A DNA stretch of 35,800 bases from JBBAEA01 sp041656175 (GTDB taxonomy: Bacteria > Myxococcota_A > Bradymonadia > UBA4248), in the NCBI GenBank assembly GCA_041656175.1, contig JBBAEA010000014.1, forward strand, positions 1-35,800. Direction: 5' to 3'. Below are positions 1 through 7,306 of the stretch, one piece after another. The number at the start of each line of letters is the position of its first letter. Within the stretch, counting starts at the first letter, position 1. Under the pieces are notes generated by a model. It had not been told where the DNA came from. It saw nothing but the letters and a program-made list of their open reading frames with translations, and did not search any database. The translations under genes and the position numbers were made by a program.

Positions 1-780
1 GACGAGGACGAAGCCGAGCCGGACAAAGCATTACCGCCCATTGACGAGGGGCAGGCATTTGAAGATGTGGCGGCGCAGATCACCGACCATTACACGCAGC
101 CCCCGAAAGCCTTTACCGAAGATACCTTACTATCCGCAATGGAAACCGCAGGCAAGGAAGAAACGCCGGACGAGGCCGAGCGCAAAGGGTTAGGCACAAC
201 GGCGACGCGGGCGGGTATTATTGAAAAACTCATTGGCGCGGGATTTGTTGAGCGCAGCGGCAGAAAACTAAAGGCCACAAAGGACGGTATCAATCTAACC
301 GTCGTTTTGCCGGAAGTGCTGACCTCTCCCTTGCTGACCGCAGATTGGGAAACGCGGCTTGTCGAGATTGCAAAGGGCAACGAGGATCCCGCCGACTTCA
401 TGCAGGGCATTGAAAAAATGGCGGCTGACCTTGTAAAATCTTATTCCCATATTTCCGAAGATAAAGCGAAACTGTTTGCCCCGCAGCGGGAAGCAATCGG
501 CACTTGCCCCCGTTGCGGCGAAATCGTCTATGAGGGCAAGAAAAACTATTATTGCGGCAACCGCAAATGCTCTTTTGTGATGTGGAAGAACGATAGATTT
601 TTTGAGCAGCGGAAAAAGGCGTTTACAAAATCCATTGCCGCCGCCCTCTTGAAAGACGGAAAAGCAAAAGTGAAAGGGCTGTATTCCACCAAAACGGGCA
701 ATACCTTTGACGGGGTTGTGCTGCTGGCCGACACAGGCGGCAAGTATGTAAATTACCGCGTCGAGCAAAACCGAAAATGA
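1..780 (+). CDS. topB: DNA topoisomerase III, C-terminal part (5' end outside window)
   Basis: The frame is open from base 1, so this is the C-terminal part of a longer gene cut by the window edge. Type IA topoisomerases relax or decatenate DNA through a tyrosine-linked single-strand break; element-borne copies are thought to help process transferred DNA. Visible signs are the TopB-like stretch YTQPPKAFTEDTLLSAME, the LGTTATRAG motif typical of the toprim-topoisomerase core, and a C-terminal zinc-finger of the form CPRCG...YYCGNRKC. The active-site tyrosine region lies upstream and cannot be checked. The stop TGA overlaps the next gene's ATG (ATGA at 777-780), so the two are translationally coupled. 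Confidence 0.9.
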   Translation, partial: DEDEAEPDKALPPIDEGQAFEDVAAQITDHYTQPPKAFTEDTLLSAMETAGKEETPDEAERKGLGTTATRAGIIEKLIGAGFVERSGRKLKATKDGINLTVVLPEVLTSPLLTADWETRLVEIAKGNEDPADFMQGIEKMAADLVKSYSHISEDKAKLFAPQREAIGTCPRCGEIVYEGKKNYYCGNRKCSFVMWKNDRFFEQRKKAFTKSIAAALLKDGKAKVKGLYSTKTGNTFDGVVLLADTGGKYVNYRVEQNRK

Positions 781-1145
781 TCCGACTGAATGAAGCGCAG
801 TACCGCGTTGTAAAGAAAATGGCAAAGGCTGAATGTGCCAACAATGACAACGGGAATTGCCTACTACTCGACGACGGGGAAACTTGCGTTTGCCCTCAAT
901 GTATCAGTTATTCGCTGCTATGCCGCTACTTTTCCGAAGCGGTTTTACCCGCCAATCGGGAGTTTTGCGCCGAGGTGATGAAAGACCGCAGCATAGATTT
1001 AAGGCGTTGCGCCCTTTGCAGGACAGCATTTGCAGCGGGCAGCAACCGGGCAAAATACTGTCCCGATTGCGCGAAGAAAATACGCCGCAGGCAGAAAGCC
1101 GACAGCGAGAGAAACAGGCGTATGCGGCGAAAGACAACTAAATAG
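777..1145 (+). CDS. Cysteine-rich VLP-domain protein of mobile element
   Basis: A 122-residue protein whose ATG overlaps the topB stop. It has two cysteine clusters: an N-terminal set (CANNDNGNC, CVCPQC, C at RYF-flank) followed by the signature AVLPANREFC, which defines the Cys-rich VLP family, and a second zinc-ribbon-like set (CALC, CPDC). The tail is very basic (RRRQKADSERNRRMRRK), which suggests nucleic-acid contact. The family is known from clostridial conjugative elements; its function is not established. The stop codon lies inside the first copy of the shared leader repeat (1142-1175), so the next operon's control region starts at this gene's end. Confidence 0.8.
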   Translation: MIRLNEAQYRVVKKMAKAECANNDNGNCLLLDDGETCVCPQCISYSLLCRYFSEAVLPANREFCAEVMKDRSIDLRRCALCRTAFAAGSNRAKYCPDCAKKIRRRQKADSERNRRMRRKTTK

Positions 1146-1260
1146 CAAGCACAGCAAATGAGTACCCATTTGCGAGAAATCCCCGCGCTGCTCTTTGAGA
1201 AGTGCGGGGATTTTGCTTGTTGGGATAGTCCCAAACCCTTATGCGAAAGGAAGTGAAAAC
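1142..1260 (+). promoter_or_regulatory. Leader copy 1 of the ardA/ardC operon (shared with mobC leader)
   Basis: The segment 1142-1175 is identical over 34 bases to the reverse complement of 6709-6742. It contains a perfect palindrome, GCAAATG (1154-1160) / CATTTGC (1167-1173), with a 6-base spacer. A second hairpin, TTGGGA-TAG-TCCCAA (1220-1234), precedes a common AAACCCTTAT stretch and the ribosome-binding site. In the other copy the loop is AAC in place of TAG while the stem is kept. Between the two conserved parts this copy carries an extra terminator-like hairpin. The palindrome could be an operator, perhaps for the XRE regulator at 6856-7206, or an RNA element. Which one is not decided by sequence. 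Confidence 0.7.
1178..1214 (+). terminator. Terminator/attenuator-like hairpin inside leader copy 1
   Basis: A perfect 9-bp stem AATCCCCGC (1178-1186) / GCGGGGATT (1204-1212) with a 17-base loop ends in TTTT. It lies 30-65 bases after the stop of the Cys-rich VLP gene and before the ardA/ardC start. It could therefore end the upstream operon or act as a conditional attenuator. It is absent from the mobC copy of the leader. Confidence 0.6.
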
Positions 1261-4074
1261 ATGGCAAGTTTGCGGGAAGCCGTAAAGGATTTTCAAGACG
1301 AATTGCGCGACGGTATGGCTTGGGTGGTATTTTGGCGCGAGGGGCGTTCTTGGCAAAGCGATTATCTGTATCTTGAACTTGGCAGCGATACAATCCCGTA
1401 TGACGATATGGGGAAATTGAAACAGATTTGCAGCCTTGACCCCCGCGCCGTTGCTTTGAACGGCTATTATTGCGGGCATTTTGCCGAAGATATGCGCCTT
1501 GACGAACTGACCGCCGGGGTGCGCTGGCACTATGAAAACGGCTTTAATTCCCTTTCGGGATTTATCGAGCAGCACGACGGAACACTAACGCCGGAACAAA
1601 TCGAAGAAGCGCGGCAAATCGCCCATGCCGCAGGGTTGCCCTTTTCAGAACGGCCATACGACGGACAGGACATTGACCCTTATATCTATGACGGGAGTAT
1701 GACCCGCGAAGATTACGAACTTATGCAAAAAATGAACGCAGAGGAAAGGAGCGAACGAATGGACGAACAGATTACTTTGCTGGAAGCCTACATATCCAAT
1801 CTTGGCAGATATACCGAGAACCGGCCAGCGGGCGAATGGGTATCGTTTCCCACCACCGCCGAACACATGAAAGAAGTCTTTGACCGGATCGGCATTGACG
1901 GGCAGCGTTATGAGGAATGGCACTTTACCGAATACAAATCCGATATTGCGGGGCTGACCGAGCATTTAGGCGAGTATGAACGCCCGGACGAACTCAATTA
2001 TTTAGGAAAATTGCTTGCTATGCAGTTTGACGAAGATCGGGAAAAGTTTTCAGCGGCGGTTGCTCATGGCGAGTATGCGGGCAGCGTAAAAGACCTTATC
2101 AACCTTGCACAAAATCTTGATTGCTATTGGCTTTATCCCGAAGTCCACAACGAGGAAGAATACGGCCATTTTCTCATTGACGAACTGGACGAATTAGAAT
2201 TGCCGCAGGAAGCAAAAAACTATTTCATGTATGAGGAATACGGGCGCGACGCTTCTATCAATGACGGGGGCGAGTTTACCAAACAGGGCTATATCTACAA
2301 TAACCGCAATCCTTTTACAGAGTGGTACGACGGGCGCGAAGTGCCAAAGGAATACCAGGTAACACCGCAGTTTCCCCAGCAGCCGGAGCAGGACGACACA
2401 ATCTATATGGACGCAATCGGCACGCGGCAGGCTGCGACGCTGACCGCCGACGCGCCGATCCCCGTTGTGCCGATTATTCTACAATCGAAAAAGCAGGGGG
2501 ACAAGGTTAAGGAAATTACCGACCGTTTGCAGGAGGGCATACAACAGATTTTTGACAGCGAACAGTACAAAAACTATTTGCGCGTTATGTCCTCTTTCCA
2601 TGATTACAGTTTGAATAACACAATCTTAATTGCTATGCAGAAACCCGACGCAACTTTAGTCAAAGGCTTCAAGAGTTGGCAGGCAAAAGGGATTGAACGC
2701 TATGTGAAGAAAGGCGAGAAAGGAATTAAGATTATCGCCCCCGCGCCCTATACCGTTAAGCAGGAGAAACAGAAACTTGACGATAAGGGCAAGCCCCTTT
2801 TCGGTGAGGACGGGAAGCCCATTATTGAAGTGCAGGAGATTAAAGTGCCGGACTACCGCGTTGTGTCGGTTTATGATGTGTCCCAAACAGACGGAAAGGA
2901 ATTGCCGGATATTTCGGTTGATAACCTTGTCGCTAATGTGGAGCAGTACGAAGATTTTTTCAAAGCCCTTGAAAAAGCGTCCCCCGTCCCCATTGGTTTT
3001 GAGAAAATCGACAGCGGCGCAAATGGATATTTCAGCCTTGTCGATAAGCGGATTGCCATTCAGGAGGGCGAAAGCCAATTACAAACGCTTAAAACGGCAA
3101 TCCATGAAATCGCCCATGCGCGGCTGCATGATGTAGACTTGAACGCGCCCAAAGAGGAACAAAACAGGGTTGACCGCCGAACCCGCGAGGTGGAAGCGGA
3201 AAGCGTCGCCTATACTGTGTGCCAGCATTTCGGCCTTGACACTTCCGATTATTCGTTTGCCTATATTGCCGGGTGGAGCAGCGATAAGGAAATGGCAGAA
3301 TTGAAATCGTCCCTTGAAACCGTACAGGCCACCGCAAAGGAACTCATTACCGAGATTGAGGGGCATTTTGCCGATCTTCAGCAGCAGCGGCAAGCCCCTG
3401 TATTCGACCAGTTACCGCCCGAACAGCAGCAAGCCCTTTCCGATACCGTCAAAGACACTTTGCAAACACTCATTGACGCTGACAAGCGGATCTATGGGAA
3501 TGTTACGGGCAGTACCCTTGAAGCAATCGCGGCGCAGGGCTATTCCTACCGCGACGGGCAACTTGATAAGCAGACGCAGCCGGAACACGCCCCCGACAAC
3601 CTTATGACAGGGGAAACAATCAAAACGCCGAGGGGCAATCTTCATATTACCGATATGACCCGCGAACAAATGGAAGCGGCGGGCTATGGGTTTCATCACT
3701 CGTCCGATGACGGAAAATATCTCATTATGGGAAACGGGACACAGGCTTTTGCCATTGCAGCGCAGCCGCAGCAGGAAAGAGAAAATCCCCTAAAAGCGGT
3801 TGAAGATAGCGTTGAGCAGAACGACAATAACTTTGACGGCATTATCAACAATACGCCGCAAACGCCTACCGTTGCGGATTTAGAGCAGCGGGCAAAGGCG
3901 GGCGAAGCAATTTCCCTTGTGGATTTGGCAAACGCCATAAAGACCGAACGGCAGGACAAGCCGCAGCAAAAGCCCTCGATCCTTAAAAAACTTGACGGGT
4001 ATAAAAAGCAGGCGGCGAAGCAGCCCAAACAGCCGACCCAGCAGAAACAAAAAGATATGGAGGTATCTCAATGA
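1261..4074 (+). CDS. ArdA-ArdC fusion-type anti-restriction protein with DUF4316-like tail
   Basis: A 937-residue multidomain protein. The ATG at 1261 follows AAAGGAAG; an upstream in-frame TTG at 1195 lies within the leader hairpin and is less likely. Residues 1-165 are an unassigned element-specific domain. Residues about 168-330 resemble ArdA, the DNA-mimic inhibitor of type I restriction enzymes (start LEAYISNLGRY; acidic throughout; YWLYPEVHNEEEYG). Residues about 411-500 match the ArdC N-terminal ssDNA-binding domain (YKNYLRVMSSFHDYSLNN, KGIERYVKKGEKGIKI). A zincin motif HEIAHARLHD lies near residue 614, as in ArdC/ImmA-like metallopeptidases. Residues about 780-840 resemble DUF4316 (ITDMTREQMEAAGYGFHHS), followed by a Lys/Gln-rich tail. 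The likely role is protecting incoming single-stranded and then duplex element DNA. It is coupled to the next gene by an ATGA overlap. Confidence 0.8.
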   Translation: MASLREAVKDFQDELRDGMAWVVFWREGRSWQSDYLYLELGSDTIPYDDMGKLKQICSLDPRAVALNGYYCGHFAEDMRLDELTAGVRWHYENGFNSLSGFIEQHDGTLTPEQIEEARQIAHAAGLPFSERPYDGQDIDPYIYDGSMTREDYELMQKMNAEERSERMDEQITLLEAYISNLGRYTENRPAGEWVSFPTTAEHMKEVFDRIGIDGQRYEEWHFTEYKSDIAGLTEHLGEYERPDELNYLGKLLAMQFDEDREKFSAAVAHGEYAGSVKDLINLAQNLDCYWLYPEVHNEEEYGHFLIDELDELELPQEAKNYFMYEEYGRDASINDGGEFTKQGYIYNNRNPFTEWYDGREVPKEYQVTPQFPQQPEQDDTIYMDAIGTRQAATLTADAPIPVVPIILQSKKQGDKVKEITDRLQEGIQQIFDSEQYKNYLRVMSSFHDYSLNNTILIAMQKPDATLVKGFKSWQAKGIERYVKKGEKGIKIIAPAPYTVKQEKQKLDDKGKPLFGEDGKPIIEVQEIKVPDYRVVSVYDVSQTDGKELPDISVDNLVANVEQYEDFFKALEKASPVPIGFEKIDSGANGYFSLVDKRIAIQEGESQLQTLKTAIHEIAHARLHDVDLNAPKEEQNRVDRRTREVEAESVAYTVCQHFGLDTSDYSFAYIAGWSSDKEMAELKSSLETVQATAKELITEIEGHFADLQQQRQAPVFDQLPPEQQQALSDTVKDTLQTLIDADKRIYGNVTGSTLEAIAAQGYSYRDGQLDKQTQPEHAPDNLMTGETIKTPRGNLHITDMTREQMEAAGYGFHHSSDDGKYLIMGNGTQAFAIAAQPQQERENPLKAVEDSVEQNDNNFDGIINNTPQTPTVADLEQRAKAGEAISLVDLANAIKTERQDKPQQKPSILKKLDGYKKQAAKQPKQPTQQKQKDMEVSQ

Positions 4075-4280
4075 ATATCCAGTTTACCGTTGAAGAAGAA
4101 AACCTAATTGCGATCTATGCGGAGGACAGCCGCGAACAGACAATTAACAATATCCTTGCTGCAATCCCTTTTATGGACAGCGACATAAGGCCGCTTGCAG
4201 ACAATACAATCCGAAAACTGCAACGCTTGGGCGATAGCGAGTTTTCGGAATTGGAGTTTACTCTAACCGACGAGGAATAG
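4071..4280 (+). CDS. Transposon-transfer assisting (TTRAP) family small protein
   Basis: A 69-residue acidic protein whose ATG overlaps the previous stop (ATGA), so it is co-translated with the ArdA/ArdC protein. The pattern FTVEEENLIAIY near the start and IRKLQRLGDSEFSELEF near the end fits the TTRAP family of clostridial conjugative transposons, named for association with transfer; its biochemical activity is not established. A strong terminator follows 10 bases after the stop, which ends the operon. The family assignment rests on pattern recall and not a search. Confidence 0.65.
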   Translation: MNIQFTVEEENLIAIYAEDSREQTINNILAAIPFMDSDIRPLADNTIRKLQRLGDSEFSELEFTLTDEE

Positions 4281-4290
4281 CCCATAGCAA

Positions 4291-4338
4291 AACGGGGCGC
4301 GGTTGCCGATTATGGCCGCCGCGCCCCGTTCTTTTTTT
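4291..4338 (+). terminator. Strong rho-independent terminator after the ardA/ardC operon
   Basis: A perfect 12-bp GC-rich stem, AACGGGGCGCGG / CCGCGCCCCGTT, with a 16-base loop is followed by CTTTTTTTG. Confidence 0.92.
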
Positions 4339-4475
4339 GTCCTTGCGTGGACAATTAGAAAGCCGTTTTTTGCAGTTTGAATATAAAGTATCGGCTATGC
4401 CGTTTTCCCGCGCTGGAAGCCCTGTTATTTGGGGATTTTTCAGCCCCTAACTTTCCACTTCCTACCCCTGTTTTT

Positions 4476-4525
4476 GCTTATCGTTCCTGTTCCCTTGTTT
4501 TGGGCCGGGTATGCAGAGATATTCC
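4476..4525 (-). pseudogene. Remnant resembling the 3' end of the relaxase gene
   Basis: Read on the minus strand, this stretch ends in codons for TREQER-stop. The intact relaxase at 5033 ends AREQER-stop. About 45 bases align with one 4-base gap, and the match stops soon after the stop codon. The AT-rich 66-aa gene (4626-4826) lies between remnant and intact gene. A partial duplication or an insertion beside the relaxase end would explain it. The stretch is short, so chance or convergent tails cannot be fully excluded. Confidence 0.4.
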
Positions 4526-4561
4526 AAAAAGAACAACGCCGCCGACACGCTAAAATGATGT

Positions 4562-4589
4562 AGATTTGTTCATAGGTTTATGCTATAAT
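4562..4589 (+). promoter_or_regulatory. Extended -10 promoter of the 66-aa gene
   Basis: TATAAT at 4584-4589 is preceded by TG one base upstream (TGCTATAAT), a consensus extended -10 element. The -35 region is weak. The ATG lies 37 bases downstream after GGAGGAG. Confidence 0.6.
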
Positions 4590-4625
4590 TTTTATCTTAA
4601 ATATGAAGTTGTGGAGGAGATAACC

Positions 4626-4826
4626 ATGATATACGCAAAAGAAGAATTGATCGAAGCAAAAAGGCAAATTGATTCAACCTTACATAAATTAAGGGAAACA
4701 ATAAAAACATTTGAAGCAAAGGAAAATCCCGAAAGATATAAGTCGCAAATTACATTAGCGAAAAGGCGGGTTAAGGCTTTTGAAATTGCAAATTATTTTA
4801 TTGAAAATGAAATTCAAAACAGTTAG
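4626..4826 (+). CDS. Small AT-rich hypothetical protein (66 aa)
   Basis: ATG at 4626 follows a good GGAGGAG site. The product is a charged, probably helical protein (KEELIEAKRQIDSTLHKLRE...) with Lys and Glu spread throughout and no cysteines or membrane segment. I do not recognise a family. It has its own extended -10 promoter and its own terminator (4903-4937), and is clearly more AT-rich than its neighbours. It therefore looks like an independently acquired single-gene insert between the anti-restriction operon and the convergent relaxase operon. The adjacent relaxase-end remnant at 4476-4525 supports a rearrangement here. It could be a small regulator or a phage-like accessory protein; neither is shown. 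Confidence 0.6.
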   Translation: MIYAKEELIEAKRQIDSTLHKLRETIKTFEAKENPERYKSQITLAKRRVKAFEIANYFIENEIQNS

Positions 4827-4902
4827 ACAAATCCGTATTTTCTAAAAGCATATTTTGTCGAACAGATAACCGACGCCCCAATAACTGAATATCTAAACCG
4901 AG

Positions 4903-4937
4903 AGCAGTTATTTTTCTAAAAAAATAACTGCTTTTTT
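4903..4937 (+). terminator. Terminator after the 66-aa gene
   Basis: AGCAGTTATTTTT and AAAAAATAACTGCT form a long stem with a 3-base loop, followed by a T run. It lies 77 bases after the 66-aa gene and also separates it from the convergent relaxase gene. Confidence 0.8.
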
Positions 4938-5032
4938 CTGACTATAAGTAGAGAGGATCGCCCCCCCTCTTAACAAAGTAAGAGAGAAAATCCACGAGGA
5001 ATTAGCCGTCATAGTTAGGAAATCAATTCGCT

Positions 5033-6367
5033 TTACCGTTCTTGTTCCCTTGCTTTGCTTTGGAACGGGTAAAGAATACTGTCCACATTCTTTTTAATAA
5101 TGCCGTATTCGCTCATTTGCTTTTTGGCTTGGCGGTATTCGTCATATAGTTTGTTTTTCTTATCGCTCAACGCTTCATAGTCCTGTTTCAGTTTGGCGGG
5201 ATCCGGCAGTTTGGTAACGCCCATTTCTTTTAATGCCCTTGCAGCCGTTTCAAACAAGATGATTTCACTTTCATGCCCCCGCAAATACTTTTCCTTGTCC
5301 GAAGATTTACGGTACTGCTCATAGATCGGTTTTGATTGGCGGTATGTGCTGCTGTGTTTTTGCAATAAAGATAGTTGCGTCATTTTCTGTTCCACTTCCT
5401 TTACCGCCTTTGCCGCCGCGTCATGGGAAGTCATTATATCGGCTATCTTTCTTTCAAGATCGCTGTAATACTCAATGTTGTGTTCGGTTAAGAAGTTCAT
5501 GCTTTTAGCGGCCTGTTTCAGATTATGGATTTTCGCCCACCGTTCATAGCCCGCCGATTGTTGCGCCTTGATACTGTTTTCAATATCAACCACAAGCCGG
5601 ATCCGCTTGTCGTCCTGTATGGGTTTTACTTTGGCGCGGTAAACGCCCTTTATCCTGTCGGCTATCGCTTCTTCTGCATAGGCCGCGCCGAGGGTTTTCA
5701 AACGGGTAAACCGTTCCTGGCCGGAAGCGCGGCAGGAAACATATTTGCCGAGCTTGACTTCATAACCCATTTGCTGCAACTGTTTTATGAGTTCTTCAAA
5801 ATCGGACACTTGGGGAATGAGGGTATCAATGGCGGCTTTTAATTTTGCCTTATAACTTTTCCCTTGCTTTTCCGCTTGGTACTCGGTGTAACTCTTTCCC
5901 TTGTCCTGTCCCGGCTCAACGACGGATAGCCCATGCTCTTTACATATCCTATCGCTGGTGCGCCGTATGAAGTGATAACTTTGCTTATTGGAGTGGTATT
6001 TTTTGTAGTCAACGAAACTGACCGCATTAAAAATAATGTGATTGTGCAAATGCCCCTTATCTACATGGGTTGTCAAAACAAACTCATACTTACCGCCTAA
6101 AATCTTTTCGGCAAGTTCCATGCCGATTTTGTGGGCTTCTTCCGGCGTTGTTTCTCCCACCGCAAAGGATTGTATCAAGTGGCGGGCTAAATGGGTGCCG
6201 CGATCCCCGGCTGCTTCCCGCGTCCATGCAAACTCAATATCTGCCGTTTCCATGCCGCAGCCAAAGGAGGACGCGAGCAGTTTTCCGTCTGTCTTTTCGG
6301 GGTTTAAGATATAGTCAATCGCTGCTTTTAAGGTTGATTTAATAGGGTGCGTCTTTGTAATTGCCAT
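5033..6367 (-). CDS. Relaxase / mobilization nuclease (MobP/VirD2-like family)
   Basis: A 444-residue relaxase that nicks one strand at oriT and stays attached to it through a tyrosine during conjugative transfer. Motif I is at the N-terminus (AIDYILNPEKT, Tyr19). The metal-binding histidine motif is HVDKGHLHNH at residues 101-110, with His106, His108 and His110. FVLTTH before it and IIFNAVSF after it fit the family. Residues 280-440 are Lys/Glu-rich and probably coiled coil, ending AREQER. The ATG follows AGAGGTGG and lies inside the end of mobC (40-base overlap), so the two are co-translated. No coupling protein is in the window; transfer functions to the left are expected. Confidence 0.9.
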   Translation of the reverse strand: MAITKTHPIKSTLKAAIDYILNPEKTDGKLLASSFGCGMETADIEFAWTREAAGDRGTHLARHLIQSFAVGETTPEEAHKIGMELAEKILGGKYEFVLTTHVDKGHLHNHIIFNAVSFVDYKKYHSNKQSYHFIRRTSDRICKEHGLSVVEPGQDKGKSYTEYQAEKQGKSYKAKLKAAIDTLIPQVSDFEELIKQLQQMGYEVKLGKYVSCRASGQERFTRLKTLGAAYAEEAIADRIKGVYRAKVKPIQDDKRIRLVVDIENSIKAQQSAGYERWAKIHNLKQAAKSMNFLTEHNIEYYSDLERKIADIMTSHDAAAKAVKEVEQKMTQLSLLQKHSSTYRQSKPIYEQYRKSSDKEKYLRGHESEIILFETAARALKEMGVTKLPDPAKLKQDYEALSDKKNKLYDEYRQAKKQMSEYGIIKKNVDSILYPFQSKAREQER

Positions 6368-6657
6368 ATCTCATTTACCACCTCTTTTATATCGGCAATG
6401 TCCTGTTCGTAAACTGTCCCCGACGCATTGGCGCGTTTGGCGATCTGGTTGATATTGCGGCTTACCGCTTGCAACTCCCGGATATATGCTTTTGTTTCCG
6501 AACGGTCTACTACAAGGATATATCCGTCTATCGCCATTTTGCGGAAGTATGCGCCATACTGCCGGATTGGTAACTGCTTCATTTTTTCGTCGATTAGCCG
6601 CTTTTCATTTTCTGAAATCCAAAACTTCATTTGGATATTGCGTTTTCGGTTTGCCAT
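6328..6657 (-). CDS. mobC: MobC-family relaxosome accessory protein
   Basis: A 109-residue protein that overlaps the relaxase start. The N-terminus is basic with a ribbon-helix-helix-like start (NRKRNIQMKFWISENEKRLIDEKM). The C-terminal half is RELQAVSRNINQIAKRANASGTVYEQDIADIKEVVNEIW, here in two parts: RELQAVSRNINQIAKRAN and then the DIADIKEVVNEIW helix. This is the hallmark of MobC proteins, which bind oriT and assist the relaxase in opening the nick site. The start at 6657 is supported by GAAAGGCGG upstream. Its leader is the inverted copy of the leader before the ArdA/ArdC gene, so the two operons probably share control. Confidence 0.88.
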   Translation of the reverse strand: MANRKRNIQMKFWISENEKRLIDEKMKQLPIRQYGAYFRKMAIDGYILVVDRSETKAYIRELQAVSRNINQIAKRANASGTVYEQDIADIKEVVNEIWQLQRRTLLNQP

Positions 6658-6742
6658 AGTGCAGCCGCCTTTCTATAAGGGTTTGGGAAACTCCCAACAA
6701 GCATTTTTTCGCAAATGGGTACTCATTTGCTGTGCTTGCTAT
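6658..6742 (-). promoter_or_regulatory. Leader copy 2 upstream of mobC (candidate operator/oriT region)
   Basis: On the minus strand this repeats the ardA/ardC leader: the 34-base identity (6709-6742), the palindrome GCAAATG / CATTTGC (6711-6730), the hairpin TTGGGA-AAC-TCCCAA (6683-6697) and AAACCCTTAT. The loop bases of the second hairpin differ between copies while both stems are intact, which suggests selection on the structure. Relaxase operons often carry oriT directly upstream of mobC, so the inverted repeats could also be part of oriT. Confidence 0.65.
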
Positions 6743-6800
6743 CTACTCCTTATCCCGTTAGAAAGGCGATATTTGTTGCGCGTCCTCTCTATTTTGGCGC

Positions 6801-6835
6801 AAAAAAAGATTGCAGCGCAAAGACGCTGCAATCTT
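6801..6835 (-). terminator. Terminator of the XRE regulator gene
   Basis: On the minus strand a perfect 12-bp stem, AAGATTGCAGCG / CGCTGCAATCTT, with a 6-base loop is followed by a T run. It lies 21 bases after the regulator stop codon. Confidence 0.9.
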
Positions 6836-6855
6836 CCGGCTTTCCATATAGGGGG

Positions 6856-7206
6856 CTATTCTTCCGCTTTTTCGACTTCCGTTATTTCCTTTGCCGTTGC
6901 GGTTACAATCCGCAGGCCGTTGTCGCTCATATCGTCCAGCATTTTATCCAGTTGGAGCCGTTGTGTTGACTTTTCTGTATTGCTTGGAAAAAAGAATTGA
7001 TCGACGGAAATATGGTAACGGGTTACAAGGTCATAGAACACCTGTAAACTCGGCTGCTGTCCTCTGTTCTCGATATTGGCAAGGTAGCGCGGGGAAATAT
7101 ATAACTCGTCGCTTACCTTTTTGCGGCTGTCGCCACTTTCCGTTCTCGCGGCTTTTATGGCTGCCCCGAAAGCCTTAAAATCGTATAATGGCACTGGCCT
7201 TTTCAT
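6856..7206 (-). CDS. XRE-family helix-turn-helix regulator
   Basis: A 116-residue DNA-binding protein with an HTH domain at residues about 12-70 (IKAARTESGDSRKKVSDELYISPRYLANIENRGQQPSLQVFYDLVTRY), typical of element repressors of the Cro/CI type; its DNA-recognition part is SRKKVSDELYISPRYLANIE. The rest is acidic with a short helical tail. The start at 7206 follows a weak AGGGTGAAC site. It sits between the mobC leader and the divergent TetR operon and ends in its own terminator. It is therefore the best local candidate to bind the GCAAATG palindrome before mobC and before the ArdA/ArdC gene. That link is inference. Confidence 0.85.
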   Translation of the reverse strand: MKRPVPLYDFKAFGAAIKAARTESGDSRKKVSDELYISPRYLANIENRGQQPSLQVFYDLVTRYHISVDQFFFPSNTEKSTQRLQLDKMLDDMSDNGLRIVTATAKEITEVEKAEE

Positions 7207-7306
7207 ATTTTGTTCACCCTATTACATTTTACAGTTCCCCTTTCTTATAGGATATGTTTACACAGTACCTATTATTGACTTAAATAATTCCTTTATTCAA
7301 AAGGTA

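Noticed and set aside
1195..1260. Upstream TTG start adding 22 residues to the ArdA/ArdC protein
   Set aside because: The extension lies in the conserved leader and its hairpins; the ATG at 1261 has AAAGGAAG at proper distance.
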